The notes below the pieces were generated by a model, which saw nothing but the letters and a program-made list of their open reading frames with translations, was not told the DNA's origin and made no database searches. The position numbers were made by a program, and so were the translations under genes. From assembly GCA_004375785.1 (NCBI GenBank), contig SOKM01000124.1, forward strand, positions 1 to 19,978: a stretch of 19,978 nt of DNA. Reading direction: 5' to 3'. Source of the DNA: Candidatus Cloacimonadota bacterium. Its GTDB lineage: Bacteria > Hydrothermota > E44-bin80. Shown here piece after piece: positions 1 to 8,404 of the stretch (position 1 is its first letter; every line of letters starts with the position of its first letter).

Positions 1-69
1 TGAACATTGACAAGGGTGCTTCTATTCAAGACAGTGAACATTGACAAGGGTGCTTCTATTCAAGGACAA
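1..69. repeat. 34-bp direct tandem repeat, two copies
   Basis: Two near-identical copies of a unit beginning TGAACATTGACAAGGGTGCT follow each other with a 34-base period (1-34 and 35-69). A third start, TGAACGACGAA, then diverges. The copies are adjacent with no unique spacer, so this is a simple tandem repeat and not a CRISPR array. It lies about 60 bases upstream of the aminopeptidase gene. The first unit starts at the window edge, so more copies may lie to the left. Confidence 0.8.
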
Positions 70-127
70 TGAACGACGAAACGAAGTAAGGAGAACATTT
101 ACAAAGAAGTTTTAAGAAGGGAATAAT

Positions 128-2248
128 ATGTTCGATGTAAGAAAATATTATGAAAATGAAAATGAGAAAGTAAGGGATAGTTATGAGAAAACCCTCTCGG
201 CTATAAAAGAGATATGTGATGAAACAAAGGGCTACAGAAAAGCGGGTGAGAAAAAAGAATATTTTCGTTTCTTTAACACTGTTGGGAAATTCATCCTGAA
301 AATGGCTGATTATGAAAAAAAACTGAGGGATGATTATTTTTCAACAAAGACATTTGAGGAATTATTAAAAGAGAACAACGAATTCTATGAAGAAATACTT
401 CCCGAAAATTATAAAAAGAAAAGTTATGCAAATCCGAGCAACTGCGTAGATATTTTTGGAGATAAGTTTGGACAACTTCTTTCTTATTTTTACTGTCAGT
501 ATAGACATTATATAACCCATGCTTTCTATCACAAAATCTTTAGGATGGATGAATACAACAGGTTATTTATAGATGTATTCAATTATGTGAAAAATAAAGG
601 AATTGAGTACAAGACCCTAAAGGAATTGATTACCAGACCCCAGAGAAAGGATAAAACGGAAGATATTATCCATCAGTTGAAGGAACAGTTTGATAGAAAC
701 TTTAAATACAATATCGATATTGTTGAAAACAGAGATTTAAGCGACTTAAGGTATCTATTCGGGTATAGAAATCTTATTACGAAAAATGAAATTAAAACAG
801 CCAGATTCCTTCTGGATTACTCTGAAGATAAAATTAAGAAATTATCACAACAGGTTGCAAAGGCTTATATTGATGGTTTTGAAAGAAGCAATAAAGATAT
901 ATCAGGAAAATCGACTGTTATGCTCACTTATTATGCAGGACAGGAAAGGCTCATCAGGCAATTGATAAAAGATTTGAAAAAAAATAATTTAGAAGCATTA
1001 ATCAGTAATGTATCTTCAACCAATTTAAACAAGCAATATGGTTACGACCACAGGTTTGATACTGCCCTCTTTCTGGATGAAGAATATACAGATTTATTTA
1101 AAAAGAATTTTGAGGAAGCGGGGAAAAAGTGCAAAGAAATTTTATCTGTTTTTTCCGGGATAATCCCCTTCAGCACATTTGGGGAACCTCCTTTTAATCC
1201 TGAGAATAAAAAGGAATGCATAAGATTTACAGAAGAGCAACAGAAACTATTTAGAATACATCAGAACAACCTTGTGAAAATCAGGGAGAAATATTTACCT
1301 ATGAAAGAAATTAGTTTCTCTGCTATTTCCTTTCCCTCACCTGAGGTTGGTAAAAATTTTGGGCAGGTATTCGAGGATATATTGGAAATCAATATGCTCG
1401 ACACAGAGCAATATGAAGGTATTCAACAAAAAATTATTGATGTTCTTGATAAAGCAGATTATGTTTATGTGAAAGGAAAAGGAAAGAGCAAGACTGATAT
1501 AAAAGTAAAAATGCAGGGACTCAAGAATCCAGATAATGAGACGAATTTCCTGAACTGTGGTGCTGATATTAATATACCTCTCGGAGAAGTGTATACTTCA
1601 CCACAATTAAAAGCAACCAATGGAATATTACATATTGAGGAAGCATATCTTGGGGGATTAAAATATATTGACCTGGAACTTACTTTCAAAGATGGATATA
1701 TCGTTGATTATGATTGTAATAATTTTGCTCAAGAAGAAGACAATAAAAAATATATTGAGGAAAACCTGCTTTTTCCACATAAAACACTTCCACTTGGAGA
1801 ATTTGCAATCGGGACGAATACCCTGGCGTATGTCATTGCGAAAAAACATAATATTATGAATATTCTCCCTGTTTTGATTATGGAGAAGATGGGGCCACAT
1901 TTTGCAATCGGTGACACCTGTTTTGCATTAAGTGAAGATAAACCCGTTTTTAACAGATTGGACAATAAAGAGGTTACGGCAAGGGAGAATGAGAAAACCG
2001 CTTTAAGAAAAACAAAGCCGGGTAAGGCTTATACTTATCGGCATCAGGATATTACAATCCCTTACGAATCAATTAACTTTATCACTGTGGTTGCAAAAAA
2101 TGGTGAAAGGATAGATATTATTAAAGATGGTAGATTTGTTTTAGCAGGAACGGAAGAATTAAATAAGCCTTTTGAAAAAAGAGCACAAGAACACAGGAGC
2201 ACAAGTTGCAAAGTAAAGTCTCGAGGTGGTAACTTTAGAAGTCGCTGA
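128..2248 (+). CDS. M29-family (aminopeptidase T/AmpS-like) metallo-aminopeptidase with long N-terminal extension
   Basis: Predicted cytoplasmic metallo-aminopeptidase of family M29, removing N-terminal residues from peptides. The C-terminal half carries the family's metal-site motifs: GEVYTSP with E487, GEFAIGTN with E558, GPHFAIGD with H591, and HQD with H639 and D641. These correspond to the Glu, Glu, His, His and Asp ligands of the AmpS group. At 706 residues it is much longer than the roughly 410-residue classical enzymes. Residues 1-400 are a helical, charged extension of unknown role, as in some long clostridial-type members. No signal peptide is seen. The ATG at 128 follows an AGAAGGGA ribosome site. 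The last ~25 residues after NKPF are basic and not family-like, and probably come from dispersed-repeat DNA joined at the 3' end. Substrate preference cannot be read from the sequence. Confidence 0.75.
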   Translation: MFDVRKYYENENEKVRDSYEKTLSAIKEICDETKGYRKAGEKKEYFRFFNTVGKFILKMADYEKKLRDDYFSTKTFEELLKENNEFYEEILPENYKKKSYANPSNCVDIFGDKFGQLLSYFYCQYRHYITHAFYHKIFRMDEYNRLFIDVFNYVKNKGIEYKTLKELITRPQRKDKTEDIIHQLKEQFDRNFKYNIDIVENRDLSDLRYLFGYRNLITKNEIKTARFLLDYSEDKIKKLSQQVAKAYIDGFERSNKDISGKSTVMLTYYAGQERLIRQLIKDLKKNNLEALISNVSSTNLNKQYGYDHRFDTALFLDEEYTDLFKKNFEEAGKKCKEILSVFSGIIPFSTFGEPPFNPENKKECIRFTEEQQKLFRIHQNNLVKIREKYLPMKEISFSAISFPSPEVGKNFGQVFEDILEINMLDTEQYEGIQQKIIDVLDKADYVYVKGKGKSKTDIKVKMQGLKNPDNETNFLNCGADINIPLGEVYTSPQLKATNGILHIEEAYLGGLKYIDLELTFKDGYIVDYDCNNFAQEEDNKKYIEENLLFPHKTLPLGEFAIGTNTLAYVIAKKHNIMNILPVLIMEKMGPHFAIGDTCFALSEDKPVFNRLDNKEVTARENEKTALRKTKPGKAYTYRHQDITIPYESINFITVVAKNGERIDIIKDGRFVLAGTEELNKPFEKRAQEHRSTSCKVKSRGGNFRSR

Positions 2249-2274
2249 AAATTTTTAATTTAAAAGGAGGAACA

Positions 2275-4707
2275 ATGAGAAGAATATCTTTAATTTGTTT
2301 AGTCTTCTTCGTCTTTTCAATATCTCTAATTGCCGGGGAATTTAGTTGGACGGTAACATTTTCTCCAGATGAACTTTCTTTTACTTCTATTAATGATTAT
2401 GATATGATTCAATTAAAAGGATGCAATCAAACAGGGGAAATTGGTGCCCCCTCTCTTCCCGTAAAATACCTCTCCTTTGTTCTTCCGGCAAGTGCCGAAG
2501 TGGAGAATGTGCAGATTAAATCTTCAACAACTGTCCATATTCCCGGTACCTACAATATTCTTCCGAGCCAGAGACCCATCCCTTTATCTGCTAATAGAAG
2601 TGTTCAATTCATCCCGCCACTGAAAGAGGTATATGACTCTTATGAACCATATCCAGCGAAGCTTGTCGAGTACATAAAAACTGGCAGCCTTTGTGGTTAT
2701 AGAATTGCTGTTATTAGAGTTTATCCCGTCCAGTATATACCGAAAGAAAAGAGATTGAACCTTTATACAAATATTACCTTCAAAATAACATACAAAGAGG
2801 GATTACATACTAAGAAGGTTATAACAGGAGGACAGAAAGTCATCTTTTCACAGGAAGTTATGGGAATAGTTGAAAACCGAGATTATGTCGAAATCTGGGG
2901 ACCTGCAGTGAGAGATATGGTTGGGAAACCCAGCCCTTTCCAGAGAAGTGTTTCTCCAGTATATTACATTATAACTGACCCATCATTTGTGTCTTCGTTT
3001 GAACCACTCAGGGATTGGAAAACAAAGAAAGGAGTCCCAGCAGAGATTGTGACAACAAACTGGCTCTACGCCAATTATTCTGGAGTTGATAATCCTGATA
3101 AGATTAGGAACTTTATAAAGGAAAAGGCAGATTCCGGTGCAATATGGTTTCTCCTTGGTGGACAGTGTGATTATGAACACGGTGAAGAATTTGTTCCGAG
3201 AAGAGATGCCTGGTTCTGTGTAATAGGTGCTGGAATGTACCCCGATGAAGATACTATCCCCTGTGACCTTTACTATGCTGACCTTGACGGTACCTGGGAT
3301 GGAAACGGAAATGGGACATACGGTGAATTTGGTGATGGTGTTGATATGTATGCAGATGTTTATGTGGGAAGGGCTCCAGTAAAAACTGTTGCTCAGGCGA
3401 ACGATTTTGTCAACAAGGTGCTTACTTATGAAAAAACACCGCCTGCCGGATATGCAAAAAAGATTATGCTGCCCGCAGTCCAGTTATTCTGGTGGCTTAC
3501 TCACGGTTTTGACTGGTACGGAAGCACGGTAAATAATGCAATAGCAGATATACTTCCTGCAGACTGGCTCAAAGCAAAACTTTACGATGATAATATCCTC
3601 CCCGGATGGGGGCTACATCAGGCAACTATAGATTCTATGAACAGTGGTTTTGGTTTCTGTCATCACGCCAATCATGGTAACGAGGATGGACACTATTATC
3701 TCTTTGGAAATGTTGTTTACGATTATAACGATGCCGATGCTTCGACCAATGGTGATAGGTATACAATAATTAATGCAATTAGTTGTTTCACGGGTGGAGT
3801 TGACCAGAATACTGGAGGAGGGAATGGTAATGATTGTGTTGGAGAACATTATGTAATGCGCACAGGTAACTGCTGTGTTGCAAGTATAATGAATTCAAGA
3901 TATGGTCTTGGTGCATATGAAATGATGGGTCCGAGTGAATTGCTCGACACAACATTCTATCATGAAATCTTCAAGCAGGACAAGTATCATCTTGGTGAAG
4001 CGCATGCTGCATCAAAGGATGCCTGGGTATCTGTGGCAATTAGTGATACAGGATTCAGATACTGTGTCTATGAACTTAACCTCTTTGGTGACCCTGAAAT
4101 GCCCATATGGAGAGATGAACCAAAAACACTTATTGTCTCACACCCTTCCATAATTGGTAATGTAGGTGGTGGTCCTGATACCTTTTTAGTAGATGTATCA
4201 TCTACAATGGACGCACCTGTCGTGGGTGCGATTGTGACGACGATGGAGGATTCCACTGTTTATGAGATAGATACAACAAATTCATCTGGTATAGCAACGG
4301 TCATTATAGACCCTGTGAATGAAGGGACTGCAAGCATTACTGTAACAGCATATGACCAGAGTTATAAACCTTACGAAGGAACCGGTCAAATCTCGCCACC
4401 AGGAGTGACTGAAGAGCCATCCCGTGACAAGCCTTTGCACTTCTCTATGAATGTGAATTCGCCAGCAGGAAAACTTTCAAGAATCACTTATACTATTCCA
4501 AGGACAACAGAGGTTTCTCTTGTGATATACGATGCAGCAGGGAGAGAGGTTAAAGGTTTATTGAATAAAATGAGCAGTCCGGGAAGATACAGCATAGTTT
4601 GGGACAGAAGCGATAAGTATGGAAAGAGAAGAAAGAGCGGTATATACTTCATCTCTATGAAAACAGCCCATTTCCACACCACAAAGAAGATAGTGATGAT
4701 TCAGTAA
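2275..4707 (+). CDS. Exported gingipain-like C25 cysteine peptidase with type IX-style C-terminal domain
   Basis: Predicted secreted cysteine endopeptidase of family C25. Residues 1-20 form a signal peptide ending near LIAGEF. Residues ~20-215 resemble the C25 propeptide (GAPSLPVKYLSFVLP region). The catalytic domain spans ~225-620. The probable catalytic dyad is H467 in HHANHGNEDG and C504 in NAISCFTGG, 37 residues apart, close to the spacing in RgpB. A beta-rich Ig-like region follows. The last ~85 residues (TYTIPRTTEVSLVIYDAAGR to KKIVMIQ) match the FlgD-like/Por-type sorting domain used by type IX secretion. The start is fixed by AAAAGGAGG four bases before the ATG. Cleavage specificity (Arg, Lys or other) cannot be told from the sequence. 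The PPAD-like gene downstream makes Arg specificity an attractive guess only. Confidence 0.85.
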   Translation: MRRISLICLVFFVFSISLIAGEFSWTVTFSPDELSFTSINDYDMIQLKGCNQTGEIGAPSLPVKYLSFVLPASAEVENVQIKSSTTVHIPGTYNILPSQRPIPLSANRSVQFIPPLKEVYDSYEPYPAKLVEYIKTGSLCGYRIAVIRVYPVQYIPKEKRLNLYTNITFKITYKEGLHTKKVITGGQKVIFSQEVMGIVENRDYVEIWGPAVRDMVGKPSPFQRSVSPVYYIITDPSFVSSFEPLRDWKTKKGVPAEIVTTNWLYANYSGVDNPDKIRNFIKEKADSGAIWFLLGGQCDYEHGEEFVPRRDAWFCVIGAGMYPDEDTIPCDLYYADLDGTWDGNGNGTYGEFGDGVDMYADVYVGRAPVKTVAQANDFVNKVLTYEKTPPAGYAKKIMLPAVQLFWWLTHGFDWYGSTVNNAIADILPADWLKAKLYDDNILPGWGLHQATIDSMNSGFGFCHHANHGNEDGHYYLFGNVVYDYNDADASTNGDRYTIINAISCFTGGVDQNTGGGNGNDCVGEHYVMRTGNCCVASIMNSRYGLGAYEMMGPSELLDTTFYHEIFKQDKYHLGEAHAASKDAWVSVAISDTGFRYCVYELNLFGDPEMPIWRDEPKTLIVSHPSIIGNVGGGPDTFLVDVSSTMDAPVVGAIVTTMEDSTVYEIDTTNSSGIATVIIDPVNEGTASITVTAYDQSYKPYEGTGQISPPGVTEEPSRDKPLHFSMNVNSPAGKLSRITYTIPRTTEVSLVIYDAAGREVKGLLNKMSSPGRYSIVWDRSDKYGKRRKSGIYFISMKTAHFHTTKKIVMIQ

Positions 4708-4719
4708 CACACCCCTTAG

Positions 4720-4739
4720 TCCCCTCTTGATAGAGGGGA
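4720..4739. terminator. Bidirectional hairpin between convergent genes
   Basis: TCCCCTC, loop TTGATA, GAGGGGA forms a perfect 7-bp stem between the stop of the C25 peptidase (4707) and the stop of the AbiEii gene on the other strand (4741). A weak T-rich run follows on the plus strand. Position and symmetry suit a shared terminator. Similar CCCCTC/GAGGGG hairpins recur at 15313-15330 and 16986-16999, so it may also be a dispersed element used as a terminator. Confidence 0.55.
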
Positions 4740-4740
4740 T

Positions 4741-5532
4741 TTATATTGACTTCAGAATTAAATCTTTATCCAGCAATTTGATTTCATTCTTATCTTCTAT
4801 AAACCTTTCCACATCCTTTCTCACTTTCGCAAAGTCAATTGCTGATAATTTTACTCGCAAGAAATTATTAAAGTTATCCTTGTTCACATTTACCTTTGCG
4901 TGTTCAGTCTGTTTAATAGCATTATTGAGAAGTTTAAAGTTGGGAAGCGTCTTTTTCCCAAGATACCACAGAAGGTCGTAAAAGTCTCTTCCTTTCGTAT
5001 ATTTTCTATAAAAACAGGCATGAAGTTTGGTGGCATAAAGAGAGGGAATATCCAGATGCGTCACTGTAAAAACGAAATCCTTGTTCACTAATGAGATTTC
5101 TGTATTCCAGCCCTTCGGAGGGTTAGAATCCACTTCAAGCCGGATGAAGAGCTTTTCACTTTTTAAATTAGATAATCCCAGTGCAAACAAGATATGCTTA
5201 AATTTAATCATTGCGGATTGGACAGTTTTCTCCTTTCTCTTTTTAACATCTATGGAAAATCCGTTTTTCTTTAACTCATAAATAACTTTATCTACGAGAC
5301 CAGTAAACTTATACCCTTTCTTATTTATAAGTGAAAAGTCAAGGTCCTCCGAGAACCTTCTTGAATTATAGAGTACCCTTAGAGCCGTCCCGCCACAGAA
5401 AGCAAGATTTTTGAAATATCCAGAATCATATAGTATCTTTAACAGGAGTAATTGCAAAAACTCCCTTGTCTTGTGAATTTTTGCCTCGCGAGTGGGAATT
5501 TCTAATAGGATATTTTTAATTAAATCTATCAT
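4741..5532 (-). CDS. AbiEii-family nucleotidyltransferase toxin (type IV toxin-antitoxin)
   Basis: Toxin of an AbiE-type system. AbiEii proteins are DNA-polymerase-beta-fold nucleotidyltransferases that stop growth, and the module is known for abortive phage infection. At 263 residues it shows the family pattern: CGGTALR followed by SEDLDFSL (the DxD metal/nucleotide motif after the GG motif, residues ~44-66), then a central lysine in YATKLHACFYRK and the GRDFYDLLWYLG motif near residues 180-195. The ATG lies four bases after the antitoxin stop codon, and its ribosome site (GAAGG) sits in the last codons of the antitoxin gene, so the two are translationally coupled. It is bounded downstream by the hairpin at 4720-4739. 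No truncation is seen. Confidence 0.88.
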   Translation of the reverse strand: MIDLIKNILLEIPTREAKIHKTREFLQLLLLKILYDSGYFKNLAFCGGTALRVLYNSRRFSEDLDFSLINKKGYKFTGLVDKVIYELKKNGFSIDVKKRKEKTVQSAMIKFKHILFALGLSNLKSEKLFIRLEVDSNPPKGWNTEISLVNKDFVFTVTHLDIPSLYATKLHACFYRKYTKGRDFYDLLWYLGKKTLPNFKLLNNAIKQTEHAKVNVNKDNFNNFLRVKLSAIDFAKVRKDVERFIEDKNEIKLLDKDLILKSI

Positions 5533-5536
5533 AGTA

Positions 5537-6172
5537 TTATCCTTCTTTCTTCATAAAACTCAACAAATTATCTACTTTATCGAGAACCATCTTATTGCTA
5601 TATCTTTTTGCAAAATAGATCAGTTTACTCTTTTTTAATCTTTCAAGGTTTTGAAAACGATACGAGAGCACGAAGATATCTTTTCCTTTATTCTTGAAGT
5701 CCTGTAGATTGAGATAAATAAAATCGAGCACAGCCTTCTCAGGTTCTGCAATAAATACAGGAAATCCATTTTCATCTTCAGCCTTTGTAAAACCAAAGAA
5801 TAACCCCTGTTTCAGGTGTTGATAACGGAATGTTCCTAATGGGTTTTTAAATGTAATTGTCTTTTTTGTAGTAACAGATGTAAGATCTGCCACCATTTCT
5901 GGAATTAGTCCATAGTATCCAAGTGCGTATTCATTGCTGACATACGAAGGCGAATAGAGTGAGTTTGCAATAAAAATTCTTGATGGGTGGATTTTTCTAT
6001 CCTTTTCATTAAGGATATACATTCCCCTTTTTAGCTTAATAACCAGTCCTTTCTTTTGCCATTGCACCAAATTCCATCTCAGAGCAGCTGGTTTTTGGGT
6101 AACATTGACGAGATGACTCGATGAGATAAAAGGGAAATCTCTAAACCTATTTTTAAACTCTAAATATTTCAT
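5537..6172 (-). CDS. AbiEi-family antitoxin and autorepressor
   Basis: Antitoxin partner of the adjacent AbiEii toxin. It is 211 residues from the ATG at 6172. The N-terminal ~60 residues (FPFISSSHLVNVTQKP to KLKRGMYIL) look like the winged-helix DNA-binding domain of AbiEi proteins. The rest (PSRIFIANSLYSPSYVSNEY to EPEKAVLDFIYLNL) is the typical antitoxin C-terminal domain. In studied AbiE systems this protein binds inverted repeats at its own promoter, and a 42-bp palindrome overlaps the start here. An in-frame TTG at 6178 is an alternative start two codons upstream. Neither start has a clear Shine-Dalgarno sequence, probably because the operator fills the leader. Confidence 0.85.
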   Translation of the reverse strand: MKYLEFKNRFRDFPFISSSHLVNVTQKPAALRWNLVQWQKKGLVIKLKRGMYILNEKDRKIHPSRIFIANSLYSPSYVSNEYALGYYGLIPEMVADLTSVTTKKTITFKNPLGTFRYQHLKQGLFFGFTKAEDENGFPVFIAEPEKAVLDFIYLNLQDFKNKGKDIFVLSYRFQNLERLKKSKLIYFAKRYSNKMVLDKVDNLLSFMKKEG

Positions 6173-6210
6173 TTCCAAAGATTGTGAAAAATCACAATTT
6201 ACGGAAATGA
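6169..6210. promoter_or_regulatory. 42-bp nested palindromic operator at the abiE promoter
   Basis: A perfectly symmetrical arrangement of two inverted-repeat pairs: TCATTTCC, 4 bases, ATTGTGA, AAAA, TCACAAT, 4 bases, GGAAATGA. Both arm pairs match exactly and the two 4-base gaps are equal. It covers the predicted transcription start and the antitoxin start codon, and touches the -10 box. This is where an AbiEi autorepressor would be expected to bind. Binding itself is inferred. Confidence 0.75.
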
Positions 6211-6238
6211 CTATACATTATAAAATCCAGTTTGTCAA
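6210..6238 (-). promoter_or_regulatory. Sigma-70-type promoter of the abiEi-abiEii operon
   Basis: Read on the minus strand, a TTGACA -35 box (6233-6238) is followed after exactly 17 bases by TATAGT as -10 (6210-6215). Transcription would begin near 6203, giving a leader of about 30 bases that consists almost entirely of the palindromic operator. Confidence 0.7.
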
Positions 6239-6332
6239 GTGTTTTTTCTTGACGCTTTTATATTAGATTAGTAAAACAGATAAACATTTAAAATAAATCT
6301 TTGTGTCTTTGTGTCTTCGTGGCGAAATTTTC

Positions 6333-6360
6333 TTGACATTTTTATTTTTTTCTATATGAT
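6333..6360 (+). promoter_or_regulatory. Sigma-70-type promoter of the PPAD-like gene
   Basis: TTGACA at 6333-6338, a 16-base T-rich spacer, then TATGAT at 6355-6360. The ribosome site AAGGAGG at 6396-6402 and the ATG at 6407 follow. The 227-base divergent region also holds a degenerate direct repeat (TTTGTGTC, TTTGTGTC) at about 6300-6316 of the dispersed kind. Confidence 0.6.
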
Positions 6361-6406
6361 TATATCAAATTATGTAAAAAGGACACAAAAAACATAAGGA
6401 GGAAAG

Positions 6407-8119
6407 ATGGTTTTCTTACTTATTTTATTGCTGACGGCAAATCCAAATTTGGGAAATGATTTCCTGCCCCAGGAGATGACTGCCGAGGAGAGTTTAAGGG
6501 TAGATGAGATTGGAAAAGGACATATTGTTACTTCACCACCTTCAGGCTGGGTTGAGACCCCGGGAGAGCTTGAACCCTTATACGGTGTTTTTGTAACCTG
6601 GCGATACGGATGGTATGACTATATTTTTTATGAAATTGTTCGTGAGGTGGTTGAAGTCTCCAGGGCATACATAATTGTCAGGAGTGGTTCAGAGCAGACC
6701 AATGTAACCAATTATTTAAACAGTCACGGTGTTCCACTTGACAGTGTTTATTTTATGACGTTTTCCAATAATTCAATCTGGATACGGGACTACGGTCCCT
6801 GGTTTATGCGTCAAGAGGATAATACGGAGGGAATAGTTGACTTTATCTATAATCGGCCAAGACCATTAGATGATACAATACCCTGGCGAATTGGCAATGC
6901 CTGGGGTATTCAAGTTTATGGTTCACCTTTAGAGCATGCCGGTGGTAATTTTATGGTGGACGGGCTCGGCACTGGTTTTGCGAGCGACTTAATTTACGAT
7001 GAGAATCTCGGGTATTCTCCTGCGGAGATTGAATCTCTCATGCTTGCTTATAGTGGACTGGAACAATTCATTGTAGTTCAGAAGATGAATATTGAATACA
7101 CGGGGCATATTGATTTGTGGACAAAAATACTGAATGATACGCTTGTTCTGGTTGGTGAATATGCACCTGGGCATCCAAATTATAATCTGCTCAATCAAAA
7201 TGCGGATTTAATAGCCAGCCTTAAAAACAGGGAAGATTTTCCCTTTCGCGTGGCGAGAATGCCAATGCCCTGGTCAATGTCGGATGCACCTCCCACCTAT
7301 CTAAATTCATTAATGGTAAACAACAAGGTTCTTGTTCCTACTTGGGGGCTTGCTGAGGATGACACAGCAATATTTATCTATCAACAACTATTGCCTGACC
7401 ATCAAATAGTTGGTATAAACTGTTCTGCAATGTCAGGCTCTGGAGGGGCAATCCATTGTATTACCATGCAGGCTCCGAGCAGGCTGTACATACATATAAA
7501 ACACTACCCGTTACCTGATTCCACAAATGATACATTAAATCCTTACAGGGTGCGAGCACAGATTATCACTTCGAGCAGTTTGACAGCAGAATCGACGCTT
7601 GTTTATTATAAGATAAATAGTTCTCCAGCATTTGATGTTACTCCACTTGCAGCTGTTGGAGATACACCAGGTGTTTATGCAGGCTATATCCCTGCACAAT
7701 CTCCAGGTGATACTGTTTACTATTACCTGCAGGCAAAAAACAGTGATAATATCAGAAGGACTTCACCTGTAGATGTTCCTCCTCATATTTATTCTTTCCT
7801 TGTAGCACCAGGAGTTTCTATTGCTGAAAAAGGTGTGCAGGAGTCAGGATTTACTCTTACAACCTATCCAAATCCTGCTCATAGAAATTTGACTTTCTCA
7901 TTAAATTTGTCGGAAGCAACTAATGTAAGGATTGAAATATACAATGTTCTTGGTCAACGGATTAAACTTTTAGAAAATGTAGCATATAAACCTGGGGAGC
8001 ATACTGTTGTATGGAATTTACTTGATGATAAGAATTGTCCATTGAAGCAAGGTGTCTATTTCTATTCCATCGGTATTGATGAAGGAGCGAAAAAAGGAAA
8101 GGTGCTGCTGATTCGTTAA
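6407..8119 (+). CDS. Exported Porphyromonas-type peptidylarginine deiminase (PPAD-like)
   Basis: Predicted secreted enzyme converting arginine in proteins or peptides to citrulline. A short signal peptide (MVFLLILLLTANP) precedes the deiminase fold. Residues align closely in number with P. gingivalis PPAD: D128 in IRDYGPW, R150 and R152 in YNRPRP, H234 and D236 in GHIDLW, N300 in YLNSL, C351 in IHCITM (PPAD: D130, R152, R154, H236, D238, N297, C351). The YNRPRP arginines bind the substrate carboxylate in PPAD. Agmatine deiminases, the other branch of the family, have a FNAWG-type sequence there, so PPAD-like is preferred. An Ig-like segment (~375-475) and a type IX-style sorting domain (PNPAHRNLTFSLN to KGKVLLIR) follow. 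It has its own promoter and lies 2.3 kb from the C25 peptidase. Confidence 0.85.
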   Translation: MVFLLILLLTANPNLGNDFLPQEMTAEESLRVDEIGKGHIVTSPPSGWVETPGELEPLYGVFVTWRYGWYDYIFYEIVREVVEVSRAYIIVRSGSEQTNVTNYLNSHGVPLDSVYFMTFSNNSIWIRDYGPWFMRQEDNTEGIVDFIYNRPRPLDDTIPWRIGNAWGIQVYGSPLEHAGGNFMVDGLGTGFASDLIYDENLGYSPAEIESLMLAYSGLEQFIVVQKMNIEYTGHIDLWTKILNDTLVLVGEYAPGHPNYNLLNQNADLIASLKNREDFPFRVARMPMPWSMSDAPPTYLNSLMVNNKVLVPTWGLAEDDTAIFIYQQLLPDHQIVGINCSAMSGSGGAIHCITMQAPSRLYIHIKHYPLPDSTNDTLNPYRVRAQIITSSSLTAESTLVYYKINSSPAFDVTPLAAVGDTPGVYAGYIPAQSPGDTVYYYLQAKNSDNIRRTSPVDVPPHIYSFLVAPGVSIAEKGVQESGFTLTTYPNPAHRNLTFSLNLSEATNVRIEIYNVLGQRIKLLENVAYKPGEHTVVWNLLDDKNCPLKQGVYFYSIGIDEGAKKGKVLLIR

Positions 8120-8404
8120 AATCCCCTTATGGTGTCGGTAACGGTAAGGGTAACGAAGCCCGTATCGTAGAGCGTTAATCGGTAACAGACATGCAAGTAA
8201 TTAGGAGTTTTCGTGATTTAGAAGTTTATTGGAAGTGCATGGACTGATTTTAAGAGACGAAAGACGTAACCGTAAGACGAAACGGGCATCGTAACCGTAA
8301 AACGATAAACGAGATTATAGTTTTTATGTTAAAAATAACACGTGGTTCACTGATTATTTACATTGAGGGAACTTGATTAAATAGGAAGAAAGGAGGTGTA
8401 AATT
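8120..8404. other. Intergenic region with short dispersed repeats
   Basis: Between the PPAD-like and VOC genes there are runs such as GGTAACGGTAAGGGTAACG (about 8136-8154) and CGTAACCGTAAGACGAAACG (about 8264-8283). They bracket the four-helix-bundle gene remnant at 8191-8247. Comparable GACGAAACG wording appears at 72-82. No promoter is convincing. The AGGAGGT ribosome site of the VOC gene is at 8391-8397. Confidence 0.5.
8191..8247 (+). pseudogene. Remnant of a four-helix-bundle (S23 / 23S rRNA IVS-type) protein gene
   Basis: ATG at 8191 opens an 18-codon frame, MQVIRSFRDLEVYWKCMD, then a stop at 8245. The FRDLEVY-WK start is the typical opening of the ~120-residue four-helix-bundle family (TIGR02436), which usually reads FRDLEVWQKA. 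The rest of the family sequence is absent, so this looks like a decayed N-terminal fragment. It is short, so the call rests on one motif. Confidence 0.5.

Noticed and set aside
1..69. Start of another CRISPR array.
   Set aside because: The two 34-base units are directly adjacent with no unique spacer.
6407..8119. Agmatine deiminase.
   Set aside because: The FNAWG-type motif of agmatine deiminases is replaced by YNRPRP, the PPAD substrate-carboxylate site, and the protein is secreted with a sorting domain.
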